Positions 11,536-19,947 are shown, counted from the first letter of the stretch. The stretch is DNA of 64,000 nt from Azohydromonas australica DSM 1124 (GCF_000430725.1 NZ_KE387211.1:155007-219006); one strand, 5' to 3'. The notes: generated by a model not told the origin, from the sequence alone. Translations and numbers: made by a program.

Positions 11536-13139
11536 GCCCTGGCCACGCGCGGCATCGAAGGTGCGGCTGCACGGCCCGGCGCCTCGGCCGGCGGCAAGGA
11601 ACGCAGCTCCACCTCGATGTGCCGCTCCCGCGCGTGGGCCACGAAGTCGTCGAGGGCTTCCCGGATGTCGCGGTCGATGAAGCGGCAGCGCGCGCCGTCG
11701 ATGATCAGCGAATGCCCCGGCTGCACGCGCTCCAGGCAGCGGCGCAGCGTGGCCTTGCTGAAGAAGGACACGTCCTTGCTCAGCTGCAGCAAGTGCGCGT
11801 GCTCGCGCGAGGTGATGGACAGCGCGCCGCGCGTGTTGGCGTGGATCACGAACAGCATGCTGGTCGCCAACCCCATCAGGATGCCCATGAGCAGGTCCGT
11901 CGCCAGGATGGCCGCCAGCGTCACCGCGAAGGGCACGAACGCGGCCGGGCCCTGGCGCCATGCGGCCACCACGATGGCCGGCTTGGCCAGCTTGTAGCCG
12001 GTGTGTAGCAGCACCGCGGCTAGCGCGGCCAGCGGGATCCAGCGCAGCAGCTCCACCAGCAGCAGCACGCTGGCCAGTAGCAGCACGCCGTGCAGCATGG
12101 CCGACAGCCGCGTGCGCGCGCCGGCCTGGATGTTGGCCGAGGAGCGCACGATCACCGCCGTCAGCGGCAGGCCGCCCAGCAGGCCCGCGACGATGTTGCC
12201 CACGCCCTGCGCCTGCAGCTCGCGGTTGGGCGGCGCCACGCGCTTGAGCGGGTCCAGCCGGTCCGCCGCCTCCAGGCTCAGCAGCGTCTCCAGGCTCGCC
12301 ACCACGGCCAGCGTCACCGCCACGGTGTAGACCTGCGGGTTGGACAGCACGCTCCAGTCAGGCGAGGCCAGTTGAGACAGCAACGAGCCCCAGCCGTCCA
12401 CCGCCGGCAGCGACACGAGCTGATGTTCCACCAGCGCGTCGGCAGGCATGGCGCTGCGCAGGAAGGCCTGGCAGCCCACGCCCCACAGCACCGCCAGCAG
12501 CGCGCCGGGCAGGCGGCCGATGACGGGCAGGCGCTTCACGAAGGGCTGGTCCCACAGGAACAGGATCGCCAGCGCGCCCAGCGCCACGGCCACGGCGCCT
12601 TCGCTCACGGAGTCGAGCACCAGCGCCATGGCGTCCAGCGCCTGGGTGTCGTCGGGCACGCCCTGCAGCATCTGCGGCGTGGAGGCGAAGCCGAAAGCCA
12701 CGGGCAGCTGCTTGATGATCAGCAGCACGCCGATGGCGCTGAGCATGCCCTTGATGACGGACGAGGGGAAACAGGCGCCGAGGTCGCCCGCGCGCAGGCG
12801 CCCGAACACCCATTGCAGCGCACCGGCCAGCACCACGGCCACCAGGAAAGCGTCGAAGCTGCCCAGCGTGGCGATGGCGTTGACGACGATGACCACCAGC
12901 CCGGCGGCCGGGCCGCTCACGCTCAGCTGCGAGCCGGAGAGCACCGCCACCACCAGCCCCCCCACCACGCCGGAGACGAGGCCGGCCAGCAGCGGCACGC
13001 CGCTGGCGAGCGCGATGCCCAGGCACAGCGGCAGGGCGACCAGGAAGACCACGACGCCCGCCGGCAGGTCATGGCGGAGGTGGCGGAAGCAATGCGGAAT
13101 GGCGCCCGCGGACGGGCGCTCGGCAACACGAGTCTGCAT
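11481..13139 (-). CDS. SulP-family anion transporter with STAS domain
   Basis: 552 residues. The N-terminal two thirds form the multi-helix SulP membrane domain (DLPAGVVVFLVALPLCLGIALASG, FPSSVIKGMLSAIGVLL, GLLGGLPLTAVIVRSSANI). The C-terminus is a STAS domain (about 440-520: LLQLSKDVSFFSKATLRRCL, LIIDGARCRFIDRDIREAL). SulP proteins move sulfate or bicarbonate. Because a beta-carbonic anhydrase gene lies 114 bp upstream on the same strand, bicarbonate is the likelier substrate. The ATG at 13139 (MQTRV) is preferred over a TTG at 13148. The last about 30 residues are low-complexity, and a neighbouring frame carries a better-looking tail. Confidence 0.9.
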   Translation of the reverse strand: MQTRVAERPSAGAIPHCFRHLRHDLPAGVVVFLVALPLCLGIALASGVPLLAGLVSGVVGGLVVAVLSGSQLSVSGPAAGLVVIVVNAIATLGSFDAFLVAVVLAGALQWVFGRLRAGDLGACFPSSVIKGMLSAIGVLLIIKQLPVAFGFASTPQMLQGVPDDTQALDAMALVLDSVSEGAVAVALGALAILFLWDQPFVKRLPVIGRLPGALLAVLWGVGCQAFLRSAMPADALVEHQLVSLPAVDGWGSLLSQLASPDWSVLSNPQVYTVAVTLAVVASLETLLSLEAADRLDPLKRVAPPNRELQAQGVGNIVAGLLGGLPLTAVIVRSSANIQAGARTRLSAMLHGVLLLASVLLLVELLRWIPLAALAAVLLHTGYKLAKPAIVVAAWRQGPAAFVPFAVTLAAILATDLLMGILMGLATSMLFVIHANTRGALSITSREHAHLLQLSKDVSFFSKATLRRCLERVQPGHSLIIDGARCRFIDRDIREALDDFVAHARERHIEVELRSLPPAEAPGRAAAPSMPRVARARTSAQAASVGAGTRGTT

Positions 13140-13253
13140 AGGGAACAACGGTTCGAGGGAGGCGGATCGGGGAAGAAGCCCGGACGCGGGCCCGGTGCGC
13201 GGGGCGTCCGGTTTCAGGGGAGCGGGGCGCGAACGCGCCCGGGGGTCAGCCCG

Positions 13254-13934
13254 TCAGGCGGCGCGGCGCAGCGCCACGTCCGGCGCGTCCACGGCATGCA
13301 CCTGGCGCAGCCGGCCGTTGCGCAGGCCGTAGACCCAGCCCAGCAGGCGCAGGTGCTGGCCCCGCTGCCAGGCGCGCTGCACCAGGTGCGTGGCGGCCAG
13401 CGTGCGCACCTGCTCGATGACGTTGAGCGTGACCAGGCGGTCCACCTGGGCCGCCAGCGCCGCGTCGGCAGGCAGGCCCGAAGCGCTGGAATCCACCTGG
13501 TGGCGGTGCTGCTGGTAGAGGCGGCGCAGCGGCCGGATGCGTTCGGCCAGGTAGTCCGAGCGGGCATGGCCGGCGGGGTTCGGCTCCGCCTCGGCCTCCG
13601 CGGGCGGCAGCAGCGCCGCGCGCACGCCACCGCAAGCGTCGTGGCCGCACACGATCACCGACTCCACGTTCAGCACGTCCAGCGCGTACTGCAGCGCGCT
13701 CATGACGCTGTTGTCGTCGGTCAGCGCCAGGTTGGCGATGCTGCGGTGGACGAAAAGCTCACCCGGCGCGGCATTGACGATGCGCTCGGCCGGCACGCGG
13801 CTGTCGGCACAGCCGATCCAGAACACGCCCGGCTGCTGCCCGGCACTCATGCGCTCGAAGAACGCGGGCGCGCGCGCATCCATCTCGTCGGCCCAGGCCT
13901 GGTTTTCCAGCAAGAAACGGGTCGGCAGATCCAT
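13254..13934 (-). CDS. can: Beta-class carbonic anhydrase
   Basis: 226 residues catalysing CO2/HCO3- interconversion. Zinc ligands and the catalytic dyad sit at the positions known for E. coli Can: C42, D44 and R46 in CADSRVP, H98 and C101 in CGHDAC. Length is typical of the family. The ribosome site AAGGAG lies 5 nt from ATG 13934. It precedes the SulP transporter gene, forming a probable two-gene bicarbonate uptake/hydration operon. A small dyad CTTAC-N6-GTAAG at 14000-14015, about 65 bp upstream of the start, may be an operator. Confidence 0.95.
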   Translation of the reverse strand: MDLPTRFLLENQAWADEMDARAPAFFERMSAGQQPGVFWIGCADSRVPAERIVNAAPGELFVHRSIANLALTDDNSVMSALQYALDVLNVESVIVCGHDACGGVRAALLPPAEAEAEPNPAGHARSDYLAERIRPLRRLYQQHRHQVDSSASGLPADAALAAQVDRLVTLNVIEQVRTLAATHLVQRAWQRGQHLRLLGWVYGLRNGRLRQVHAVDAPDVALRRAA

Positions 13935-14384
13935 CAGAACTCCTTGTTGGTTTTCGATTGCTGCAGCGCAACAAGGATCTAGCGTAAACCCCGAGATTTC
14001 TTACCGAGAAGTAAGTTTGCGCTTGCTTGCACGTGCGTCCGGTGGCAACGCGGAAGGAACTTCAGACCCGTTTGCGTGGGCATGGACCGCTGGCTGGGCC
14101 GTACCAAGACACCAACTTCCCGGACTTGGTCAGCAACGAAACCGTCGCAGCCCCGCCTTGGGCTGCCGCTCGCCATTGGGGACTGCGCATGCCTAGTGCA
14201 CTGGCGCGGGGCGAACGAGCAGGCGCTTACTCCGGGTTTCCCCCAGGATCTGTGGATAAGCCTGGGGAAAAGCTGATGAGAAGGGCGCCAAGCGCCTGTC
14301 GGGCCTGGGGCTGGCTTAGCGTGCTCAATCGGTGGGCACATCGGGCCCAAAACGCACCGAGGCGGTGCCCAGGCCGACCTCTTC
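13935..14384. other. Intergenic region with DnaA box in hairpin loop
   Basis: About 450 bp without a convincing gene; short open frames on both strands lack ribosome sites and family features. It holds the carbonic anhydrase promoter side and, at 14241-14267, an inverted repeat CCCCAGG-N13-CCTGGGG whose loop contains a perfect DnaA-box 9-mer TGTGGATAA (14251-14259). Base composition here is lower in GC than flanking genes. Confidence 0.6.
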
Positions 14385-14426
14385 GGCGCCTTCGGGCCAC
14401 CGGCGCAGAGCCGGCCCGAAGGCGCC
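14385..14426 (-). terminator. Stem-loop after TctC gene
   Basis: Perfect 14-bp inverted repeat GGCGCCTTCGGGCC (14385-14398) and its complement (14413-14426) with a 14-nt loop, starting 5 bp past the stop of the leftward TctC gene. No T-run follows, so it could end transcripts intrinsically only weakly, or stabilise the 3' end. Confidence 0.65.
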
Positions 14427-14431
14427 GTGCG

Positions 14432-15424
14432 TCACTCCAGGCTGATGTTCTTGCGCCGCGTCAGCTCGCCGTAGATCTTCGACTTGGCTGCGGCCTGACG
14501 GCCGATCTCCTCGGCCGACCAGTTCAGCGTCTCGAAGGCGAAGGTGTTGAAGCGGGCCTGTACGTCGGGTTCGGCCACGGCCTTGGCCACGTCGGCGCCG
14601 ATCTTGTCGCGCACGGCCGCGGGCAGCCCGCGCGGCGCCACCAGCACGACGAAGGAGTTCACGTCCATGGCCGGGCCGCCGGCCTCGGCCATGGTGGGCA
14701 CGTCAGGCATCTGCGGGATGCGCTTGGGCGCCGCGATGGCGATGTAGCGCAGCTTGCCGGCCTTGTAGGGGCCCTGGCTCGACGGCAGGGTGCCGAAGCT
14801 CCACGACACGTCGCCCGAGCCCACGGAGGTGAAGAGCTGCGACACCTCGCGGTAGGGCACGTGCTGCATCTCGGTGCCGGTGCGCATCTGCAGCTCCTCG
14901 CCGCCCAGGTGGCCCGGGCTGCCCACGCCCCAGGAGCCGTAGCTCACCTTGCCCGGCTCGGCCTTGGCCGCGGCCACCACGTCGGCCACGGTCTTGAACT
15001 TCGAGTCGGCCGCCACGGCCAGCAGGAAGGGCGTGCGGAACAGGATCGCCGTGGGGTCGAAGGTCTTGAGCGTCTCGAAGTTGCGCGACTTGTACAGGTG
15101 CGGCAGCGCGGCCAGGTGCTCGGAGTCCAGCTGCAGCAGCGTGTAGCCGTCGGCCGGCTTGGTCTTCACGGCATCGATGGCGATGAAGCCGCCGCCGCCC
15201 GGGCGGTTCTCCACCAGCACGCGCTGGTTCCAGGTCTTGCTCAGCTTCTCGCTCACCAGGCGCAGCACCGCGTCCGGGCCGCTGCCCGGGGCGAAGGCGG
15301 TGAAGATGGTCACCGGCTTGCTCGGGTAGGCCTCGGGCTGCGCCTGCGCCGCGGTGGCCAGCAGCGCGCCGGCGGCGGCCAGCACCATGTGGCGGCGCTT
15401 GAGCGTGAGGAAGGTGGAATTCAT
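14432..15424 (-). CDS. TctC/Bug-family solute-binding protein
   Basis: 330 residues. Signal peptide HMVLAAAGALLATAAQAQ; then the Bug signature at the start of lobe 1 (YPSKPVTIFTAFAPGSGPDAVLR) and conserved NRPGGGGFIAID, GYTLLQLDSEHLA and SYGSWGVGSPGHL. These periplasmic proteins bind carboxylates, often for tripartite tricarboxylate transporters. No TctA/TctB membrane genes are nearby, so it is an orphan Bug protein. GGAGACACGC precedes ATG 15424. It is divergent from the MarR gene with tandem operator boxes between them and close to the gentisate operon; an aromatic acid ligand is inferred. Confidence 0.92.
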   Translation of the reverse strand: MNSTFLTLKRRHMVLAAAGALLATAAQAQPEAYPSKPVTIFTAFAPGSGPDAVLRLVSEKLSKTWNQRVLVENRPGGGGFIAIDAVKTKPADGYTLLQLDSEHLAALPHLYKSRNFETLKTFDPTAILFRTPFLLAVAADSKFKTVADVVAAAKAEPGKVSYGSWGVGSPGHLGGEELQMRTGTEMQHVPYREVSQLFTSVGSGDVSWSFGTLPSSQGPYKAGKLRYIAIAAPKRIPQMPDVPTMAEAGGPAMDVNSFVVLVAPRGLPAAVRDKIGADVAKAVAEPDVQARFNTFAFETLNWSAEEIGRQAAAKSKIYGELTRRKNISLE

Positions 15425-15484
15425 GCGTGTCTCCGTCGGTGGAATGGTGGAGGCGGGATTACCCCGTTGCCCTGTTTATCCGCA

Positions 15485-15514
15485 TGCCTATCATCAGCAT
15501 GCTTATATTCAGCA
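15485..15514. promoter_or_regulatory. Tandem 15-bp MarR operator boxes (tctC/marR)
   Basis: Two abutting 15-mers, TGCCTATCATCAGCA (15485-15499) and TGCTTATATTCAGCA (15500-15514), lie between the divergent TctC and MarR genes. The same box structure recurs at 16186-16215 ahead of the gentisate operon. Shared positions: CT/CC at 3-4, A at 6, TCAG at 10-13. Confidence 0.72.
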
Positions 15515-15569
15515 TAGTGGAAACTTTGACGTGGATCATTGCGGGTTTACGCCGATCGATGCCAGTGCC

Positions 15570-16058
15570 ATGAAAACCGACCTTGCTCCCCCTCCCCTGC
15601 CCGCGCTGGACGACCTGCCGGGCCACTTCATCCGCCGCCTGCAGCAGATCGCGGTGGCGCTGTTCATGGACGAGCTCAAGGACTGGGGCCTGACGCCGGT
15701 GCAGTACGCGGCACTCAATGCCGCGGCGCGCATGCCCGACATCGAGCAGGGCGCGCTGGCGCGGGCCATCGGCTTCGACACCTCCACCACCGGCGGCGTG
15801 GTGGACCGGCTGGAGCGCCAGGGCCTGCTGGTGCGCAAGCCCTCGCCGGCGGACCGCCGCGTGCGGCTGCTCACCACCACCGAGGCCGGCCGCGCGCTGC
15901 TCGACGAGATCGGTCCGGCCGTGGAGACGGTGCAGCAGCGCATCCTGGCGCCGCTGCCGCCGGAGGAGCGGCCCCTGTTCCTGCGCATGCTGCGCACGCT
16001 GGTGGAGGCCAACAACGACCTCAGCCGCGCGCCGCGGGAGTTGCCCGAAGGGCGCTGA
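15570..16058 (+). CDS. MarR-family regulator of the gentisate cluster
   Basis: 162 residues from ATG 15570. Winged helix: helix region TPVQYAALNAAARMPDIEQGALARAIGFDTSTTGGVVDRLE, followed by the wing QGLLVRKPSPADRRVRLLTTTEAGRAL, with the DxR motif of MarR proteins. It dimerises through flanking helices and usually represses until an aromatic ligand binds. It lies divergent from a TctC gene and 177 bp upstream of 3-hydroxybenzoate 6-hydroxylase. Matching tandem boxes in both intergenic regions point to control of both, and of itself. The ligand may be 3-hydroxybenzoate or gentisate (inference). Confidence 0.93.
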   Translation: MKTDLAPPPLPALDDLPGHFIRRLQQIAVALFMDELKDWGLTPVQYAALNAAARMPDIEQGALARAIGFDTSTTGGVVDRLERQGLLVRKPSPADRRVRLLTTTEAGRALLDEIGPAVETVQQRILAPLPPEERPLFLRMLRTLVEANNDLSRAPRELPEGR

Positions 16059-16185
16059 GGCCGGCGGGCTGGGCCGTCCCGCGCCGATGCCGGCGCCGTG
16101 ACTGACGGCGAGCCGGCGGCGCGCTGACCTCCCCCGCAAGCCCCGCACGGGTTTACCCGGATTTGATCTGCCGCAATCGAACCTA

Positions 16186-16215
16186 CACTAATCTTCAGTG
16201 TGCTGACTTTCAGCG
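16186..16215 (+). promoter_or_regulatory. Tandem 15-bp MarR operator boxes (gentisate operon)
   Basis: Abutting 15-mers CACTAATCTTCAGTG (16186-16200) and TGCTGACTTTCAGCG (16201-16215), 20 bp upstream of the 3HB 6-hydroxylase ATG. They align without gaps to the pair at 15485-15514, with C3, A6 and T10-C-A-G13 invariant in all four. The position just ahead of the ribosome site suggests repression. Confidence 0.68.
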
Positions 16216-16235
16216 TTCTTTGACAGGAAACGAGC

Positions 16236-17441
16236 ATGGGCACGACGATGAGCACGGAACTTCCCATCCTGGTGGCCGGTGGCGGCATCGGGGGCCTGGC
16301 GGCGGCGCTGGCGCTGGTGCGCCGCGGCTTCAGGGTCAAGGTGATGGAGCAGGCGCCGGAGATCGGCGAGATCGGCGCCGGTATCCAGCTCGGCCCCAAT
16401 GCCTTCCACGCCTTCGACGCGCTGGGGGTGGGCGAGAAGGCGCGCGGGCGTGCCGTCTACACCGACTACATGGTCATGCACGACGCGCTGGACGAGGTCC
16501 AGGTCGGCCGCATCCCCACCGGCGAGGCATTCCGCAAGCGTTTCGGCAACCCCTACGCCGTGATCCACCGCGTGGACGTGCACCTGTCGCTGCTGGAAGG
16601 CGCCCAGGAAACCGGCCGCGTGGAGCTCCTGACCTCCACCCGCATCGAGCGCATCGAGCAGGACGCGCAGGGCGTCACGGCTTACGACCAGAAGGGCAAC
16701 GCCCACCGCGGCATCGCGCTGATCGGCGCTGACGGCGTGAAGTCGGTGGCGCGCCAGCAGTACGTGGGCGACGCGGCGCGCGTCACCGGCCATGTGGTGT
16801 ACCGCGCGGTGGTGGACAAGAAGGACTTTCCGGAAGACCTGCAGTGGAACGCCGCGAGCATCTGGGTCGGCCCCAACTGCCACCTGGTGCACTACCCGCT
16901 GCGCGGGGGCGAGCAGTACAACGTGGTCGTGACCTTCCACAGCCGCGAGCAGGAGGAGTGGGGCGTGCGCGAGGGCAGCAAGGAGGAGGTGCAGAGCTAC
17001 TTCCAGGGCATCTGCCCGAAGGCGCGCCAGCTCATCGACCTGCCCAAGAGCTGGAAGCGCTGGGCCACGGCCGACCGCGAGCCCATCGGCCAGTGGACCT
17101 ACGGCCGCGTCACGCTGCTGGGCGACGCCGCGCACCCGACCACGCAGTACATGGCGCAGGGCGCGTGCATGGCGATGGAGGACGCGGTGACGCTGGGCGA
17201 GGCGCTGCGCGTGCACGGCAACGACATCGACAAGGCCTTCGACCTGTACCAGCGCTCCCGCGTGGCGCGCACGGCGCGCATCGTGCTGTCTTCGCGCGAG
17301 ATGGGCCGCATCTACCACGCCAAGGGCGTGGAACGCCTGGTGCGCAACGATCTGTGGAAAGGCCGCACGCCGGAGCGCTTCTACGACGCCATGGAATGGC
17401 TCTACGGCTGGAACGTGGACAACTGCCTGGCGGCGCACTGA
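16236..17441 (+). CDS. 3-hydroxybenzoate 6-monooxygenase
   Basis: 401-residue FAD-dependent aromatic hydroxylase converting 3-hydroxybenzoate, NADH and O2 to gentisate (2,5-dihydroxybenzoate). The Rossmann motif GGGIGG is at residues 15-20, the second FAD motif is LLGDAAHPTTQYMAQGA, and an intervening GADGVKS matches the DG motif of class A flavoprotein hydroxylases. The C-terminal part (FYDAMEWLYGWNVD) is typical of 3HB 6-hydroxylases. Length is family-typical. AGGAAA precedes the ATG. It is the first gene of an operon followed by gentisate dioxygenase, which strongly supports the 6- rather than 4-hydroxylase assignment. Confidence 0.9.
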   Translation: MGTTMSTELPILVAGGGIGGLAAALALVRRGFRVKVMEQAPEIGEIGAGIQLGPNAFHAFDALGVGEKARGRAVYTDYMVMHDALDEVQVGRIPTGEAFRKRFGNPYAVIHRVDVHLSLLEGAQETGRVELLTSTRIERIEQDAQGVTAYDQKGNAHRGIALIGADGVKSVARQQYVGDAARVTGHVVYRAVVDKKDFPEDLQWNAASIWVGPNCHLVHYPLRGGEQYNVVVTFHSREQEEWGVREGSKEEVQSYFQGICPKARQLIDLPKSWKRWATADREPIGQWTYGRVTLLGDAAHPTTQYMAQGACMAMEDAVTLGEALRVHGNDIDKAFDLYQRSRVARTARIVLSSREMGRIYHAKGVERLVRNDLWKGRTPERFYDAMEWLYGWNVDNCLAAH

Positions 17442-17476
17442 TCCGCCGCCACCCCGATTTCCCGAGGAGACAACTG

Positions 17477-18514
17477 ATGAACGAACTCGGTCGCCTGGAA
17501 GACCTGCCCGCGGAGTACCTGCAGGCGCTGAAGGCGCAGAACCTGGTGCCGCTGTGGCCCAGCCTGCGCGCCGTGCTGCCGCCGGGCAAGCCGCGCCCCA
17601 ACACGCGGCCCACGCACTGGCCGTACCAGGCGCTGCGCCCGCTGCTGCTGCAGGCCGGGGAGCTCACGCCCATCGAGAAGGCCGAGCGCCGCGTGCTGGT
17701 GCTGGCCAACCCGGGCCACGGGCTGGAGAAGATGCAGGCCAGCGCCGCCATGTACCTGGGCATGCAGCTGCTGCTGCCCGGCGAGTGGGCGCCTTCGCAC
17801 CGCCACACGCCCAACGCGGTGCGCATGGTGGTGGAGGGCAGCGGCGCCTGGACCACGGTGGACGGCGAGAAGTGCGTGATGAGCCGCGGCGACCTGATCC
17901 TCACGCCCACCGGGCTGTGGCACGAGCATGGCCATGACGGCAACGAGCCCGTGGTGTGGCTGGACGTGCTGGACCTGCCGCTGGTCTATTACATGGAGGC
18001 CAGCTACCACATCGACGGTGCGCGCCAGGCGGTGAAGCAGGGCACCGGCGAGCGCGCCTGGACGCGCAGCGGCGTGGTGCCCATGCCGGTGTTCGAGCGC
18101 TCCAGCAAGGCCTACCCGATGCTGCGCTACCCCTGGACCGAGACGCGCGCGGCGCTGCAGGCGCTGGCGGCCGACCAGCCGGAGCTCGAAGCCGTGCAGG
18201 TGGGCTACGTGAACCCGGAGACGGGCGCGCCGGCCGAGAACATCCTGGGCTTCTACGCGCTGATGCTGCGCCCGGGCCAGACGCTGCGGCTGCCGGTGCG
18301 CTCGCCCGCGTGCGTGTTCCACCTCATCGAAGGCGCCGCGCAGGCGCGCATCGAGGGCGAGAGCTTCACGCTGGCCGAGGCCGACACCTGCTGCGCGCCG
18401 GGCTACAGCGAGGTCAGCCTCGTGAACGGCTCGGCCAGCGAGCCCGCCTTCCTCTTCATCGCCGACGAGACGCCGCTGCACCGGAAGCTGGGCGTGTTCG
18501 AGAACCGCGGCTGA
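17477..18514 (+). CDS. Gentisate 1,2-dioxygenase
   Basis: 345-residue bicupin that opens gentisate between C1 and C2 to maleylpyruvate using Fe(II). The N-terminal cupin has the iron ligands H108 and H110 (APSHRHTPNA) and H149 (GLWHEHGH). The second cupin (about 235-335: LMLRPGQTLRLPVRSPACVFHLIEG) lacks the full His set, as usual for this family. GAGGAGA precedes ATG 17477. It follows the 6-hydroxylase by 35 bp and precedes fumarylpyruvate hydrolase. Confidence 0.95.
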   Translation: MNELGRLEDLPAEYLQALKAQNLVPLWPSLRAVLPPGKPRPNTRPTHWPYQALRPLLLQAGELTPIEKAERRVLVLANPGHGLEKMQASAAMYLGMQLLLPGEWAPSHRHTPNAVRMVVEGSGAWTTVDGEKCVMSRGDLILTPTGLWHEHGHDGNEPVVWLDVLDLPLVYYMEASYHIDGARQAVKQGTGERAWTRSGVVPMPVFERSSKAYPMLRYPWTETRAALQALAADQPELEAVQVGYVNPETGAPAENILGFYALMLRPGQTLRLPVRSPACVFHLIEGAAQARIEGESFTLAEADTCCAPGYSEVSLVNGSASEPAFLFIADETPLHRKLGVFENRG

Positions 18515-18587
18515 TCCGCGCCCCCCATAACTACCATCCGCGGCCGCGCTGCGGCGGCCGCAGCTCCCCACCTCTGCAAGGAACCCC

Positions 18588-19292
18588 ATGAGCACTGCTT
18601 ACCTCTGGAACCCGCCCCCCGTCGCCTCGCTGCCCGTGCGCGGCGAGTCCGCCCGGCTGCCGGTGAACCGCCTGTTCTTCGTCGGCCGCAACTACCACGC
18701 GCATGCCGTCGAGATGGGCAAGCCGGTGGACAAGTCGGTCGAGCGCCCCTTCTACTTCACCAAGGCGCCCCAGACGCTGGTGGAGTCCGGCGCCACGGTG
18801 CCCTACCCGAGCGAGACCAAGAACTTCCACTTCGAGATGGAGCTGGTGCTGGTGGTCGGCAAGCCGGGCTTCCGCGTCAAGGCCGAGGACGCACACGAGC
18901 TGGTCTACGGCTATGCCTGCGGCCTGGACATGACGCGGCGCGACCTGCAGCTGGTGGCTCGCGACAAGGGCCGTCCCTGGGACCTGGGCAAGGACGTGGA
19001 GAACTCCTCCGTGTGCAGCGAGGTCGTGCCCATGCCGGGCGTAGTCATCGAGCGCGGCGAGATCGTGCTGGCGGTCAACGGCCAGACCAAGCAGCAGTCC
19101 AATGTGGACAAGCTGATCTGGAACATCCGCGAGATCATTGCGGACCTGTCCCTCTTCTATCACCTGCAGCCCGGCGACCTGATCTACACCGGCACGCCCG
19201 AGGGCGTGGGCGCGGTGGTGAGTGGCGACCGCATCAGCGGCCGCGTCGAGGGCGTGGGCGAAGTCGCGTTGAACATCGGCCCGGCCGAGTGA
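18588..19292 (+). CDS. Fumarylpyruvate hydrolase (FAH family)
   Basis: 234 residues, splitting fumarylpyruvate into fumarate and pyruvate, the last gentisate-pathway step. FAH fold: VGRNYHAHA near the start, divalent-metal ligands E83 and E85 (FHFEMELVLVV) and D114 (GLDMTRRDLQ), then TGTPEGVGAV near the C-terminus. Size matches NagK/short FAH proteins. AAGGA lies before ATG 18588. It sits between gentisate dioxygenase and maleylpyruvate isomerase on the same strand. Confidence 0.94.
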   Translation: MSTAYLWNPPPVASLPVRGESARLPVNRLFFVGRNYHAHAVEMGKPVDKSVERPFYFTKAPQTLVESGATVPYPSETKNFHFEMELVLVVGKPGFRVKAEDAHELVYGYACGLDMTRRDLQLVARDKGRPWDLGKDVENSSVCSEVVPMPGVVIERGEIVLAVNGQTKQQSNVDKLIWNIREIIADLSLFYHLQPGDLIYTGTPEGVGAVVSGDRISGRVEGVGEVALNIGPAE

Positions 19293-19305
19293 GGCTGCGG
19301 CACGC

Positions 19306-19947
19306 ATGATGAAGCTCTACAACTTCTTCCGCAGCGGCACCTCGCACCGGCTGCGCATCGCGCTCAACCTCAAGGGGCTGGATGCGCTGTACGTGCCGGT
19401 GGACCTGCGCACCGAGGAGCACCTGAACGAAGCCTTCCTCGCGCTCAACCCGCAGGGGCTGGTGCCGGCGCTGGAGGTGGATGGTGAAGTCCTCATCCAG
19501 TCGCCGGCCATCATCGAGTGGCTGGAGGAGCGGCATCCCGAGCCGCCGCTGCTGCCGCGCGATGCGCAGGCGCGGGCCCGCGTGCGCGCGCTGGCGGCGA
19601 TCGTGGGCTGCGACATCCACCCCATCAACAACCGCCGCATCCTGGAATACTTGCGCAAGCAGCTGGGCCAGGACGAGGCCGCGGTCAACGCCTGGTGCGG
19701 CACCTGGATCACGGCCGGCTTCGACGCGATCGAGGCGCTGCTGGCGGCCGACACGGCACGCGGCGACTTCTGCTTCGGCCACGCGCCCACGCTGGCCGAC
19801 GTGTACCTGGTGCCGCAGGTGGAAAGCGCCCGGCGCTTCAAGGTGGACCTGTCTCCCTACCCGCTGATCCGCGCCGTGGACGCGGCCTGCGGCGAGCTGG
19901 ACGCGTTCAGGCGCGCGGCGCCGGCGGTGCAGCCGGACGCGGGTTGA
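19306..19947 (+). CDS. Maleylpyruvate isomerase, GST zeta family
   Basis: 213 residues. Glutathione-dependent cis-trans isomerase converting maleylpyruvate to fumarylpyruvate. The N-terminal thioredoxin-like GST domain carries the zeta-class active site FFRSGTSHRLRIALN (equivalent to SSCSxRVRI) and the cis-Pro/glutathione motif GLVPALEVDGEVLIQSPAIIEWLEE; the all-helical C-terminal domain follows (GDFCFGHAPTLADVYLVPQ). It starts 13 bp after fumarylpyruvate hydrolase and ends the gentisate operon. Confidence 0.92.
   Translation: MMKLYNFFRSGTSHRLRIALNLKGLDALYVPVDLRTEEHLNEAFLALNPQGLVPALEVDGEVLIQSPAIIEWLEERHPEPPLLPRDAQARARVRALAAIVGCDIHPINNRRILEYLRKQLGQDEAAVNAWCGTWITAGFDAIEALLAADTARGDFCFGHAPTLADVYLVPQVESARRFKVDLSPYPLIRAVDAACGELDAFRRAAPAVQPDAG

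Noticed and set aside
12090-13982. 630-codon plus-strand open frame opposite SulP and carbonic anhydrase
   Set aside because: It spans two real minus-strand genes and their gap, and its residue content is antisense-like (His, Gln, Arg, Gly).
14251-14259. Possible chromosomal origin from the DnaA box
   Set aside because: Only one clear box, no dnaA/dnaN/gidA genes and no AT-rich unwinding element nearby.
14027-14350. Short open frames on both strands in the carbonic anhydrase-TctC gap
   Set aside because: No ribosome sites, no hydrophobic or domain pattern, and codon use unlike the neighbours; treated as intergenic.
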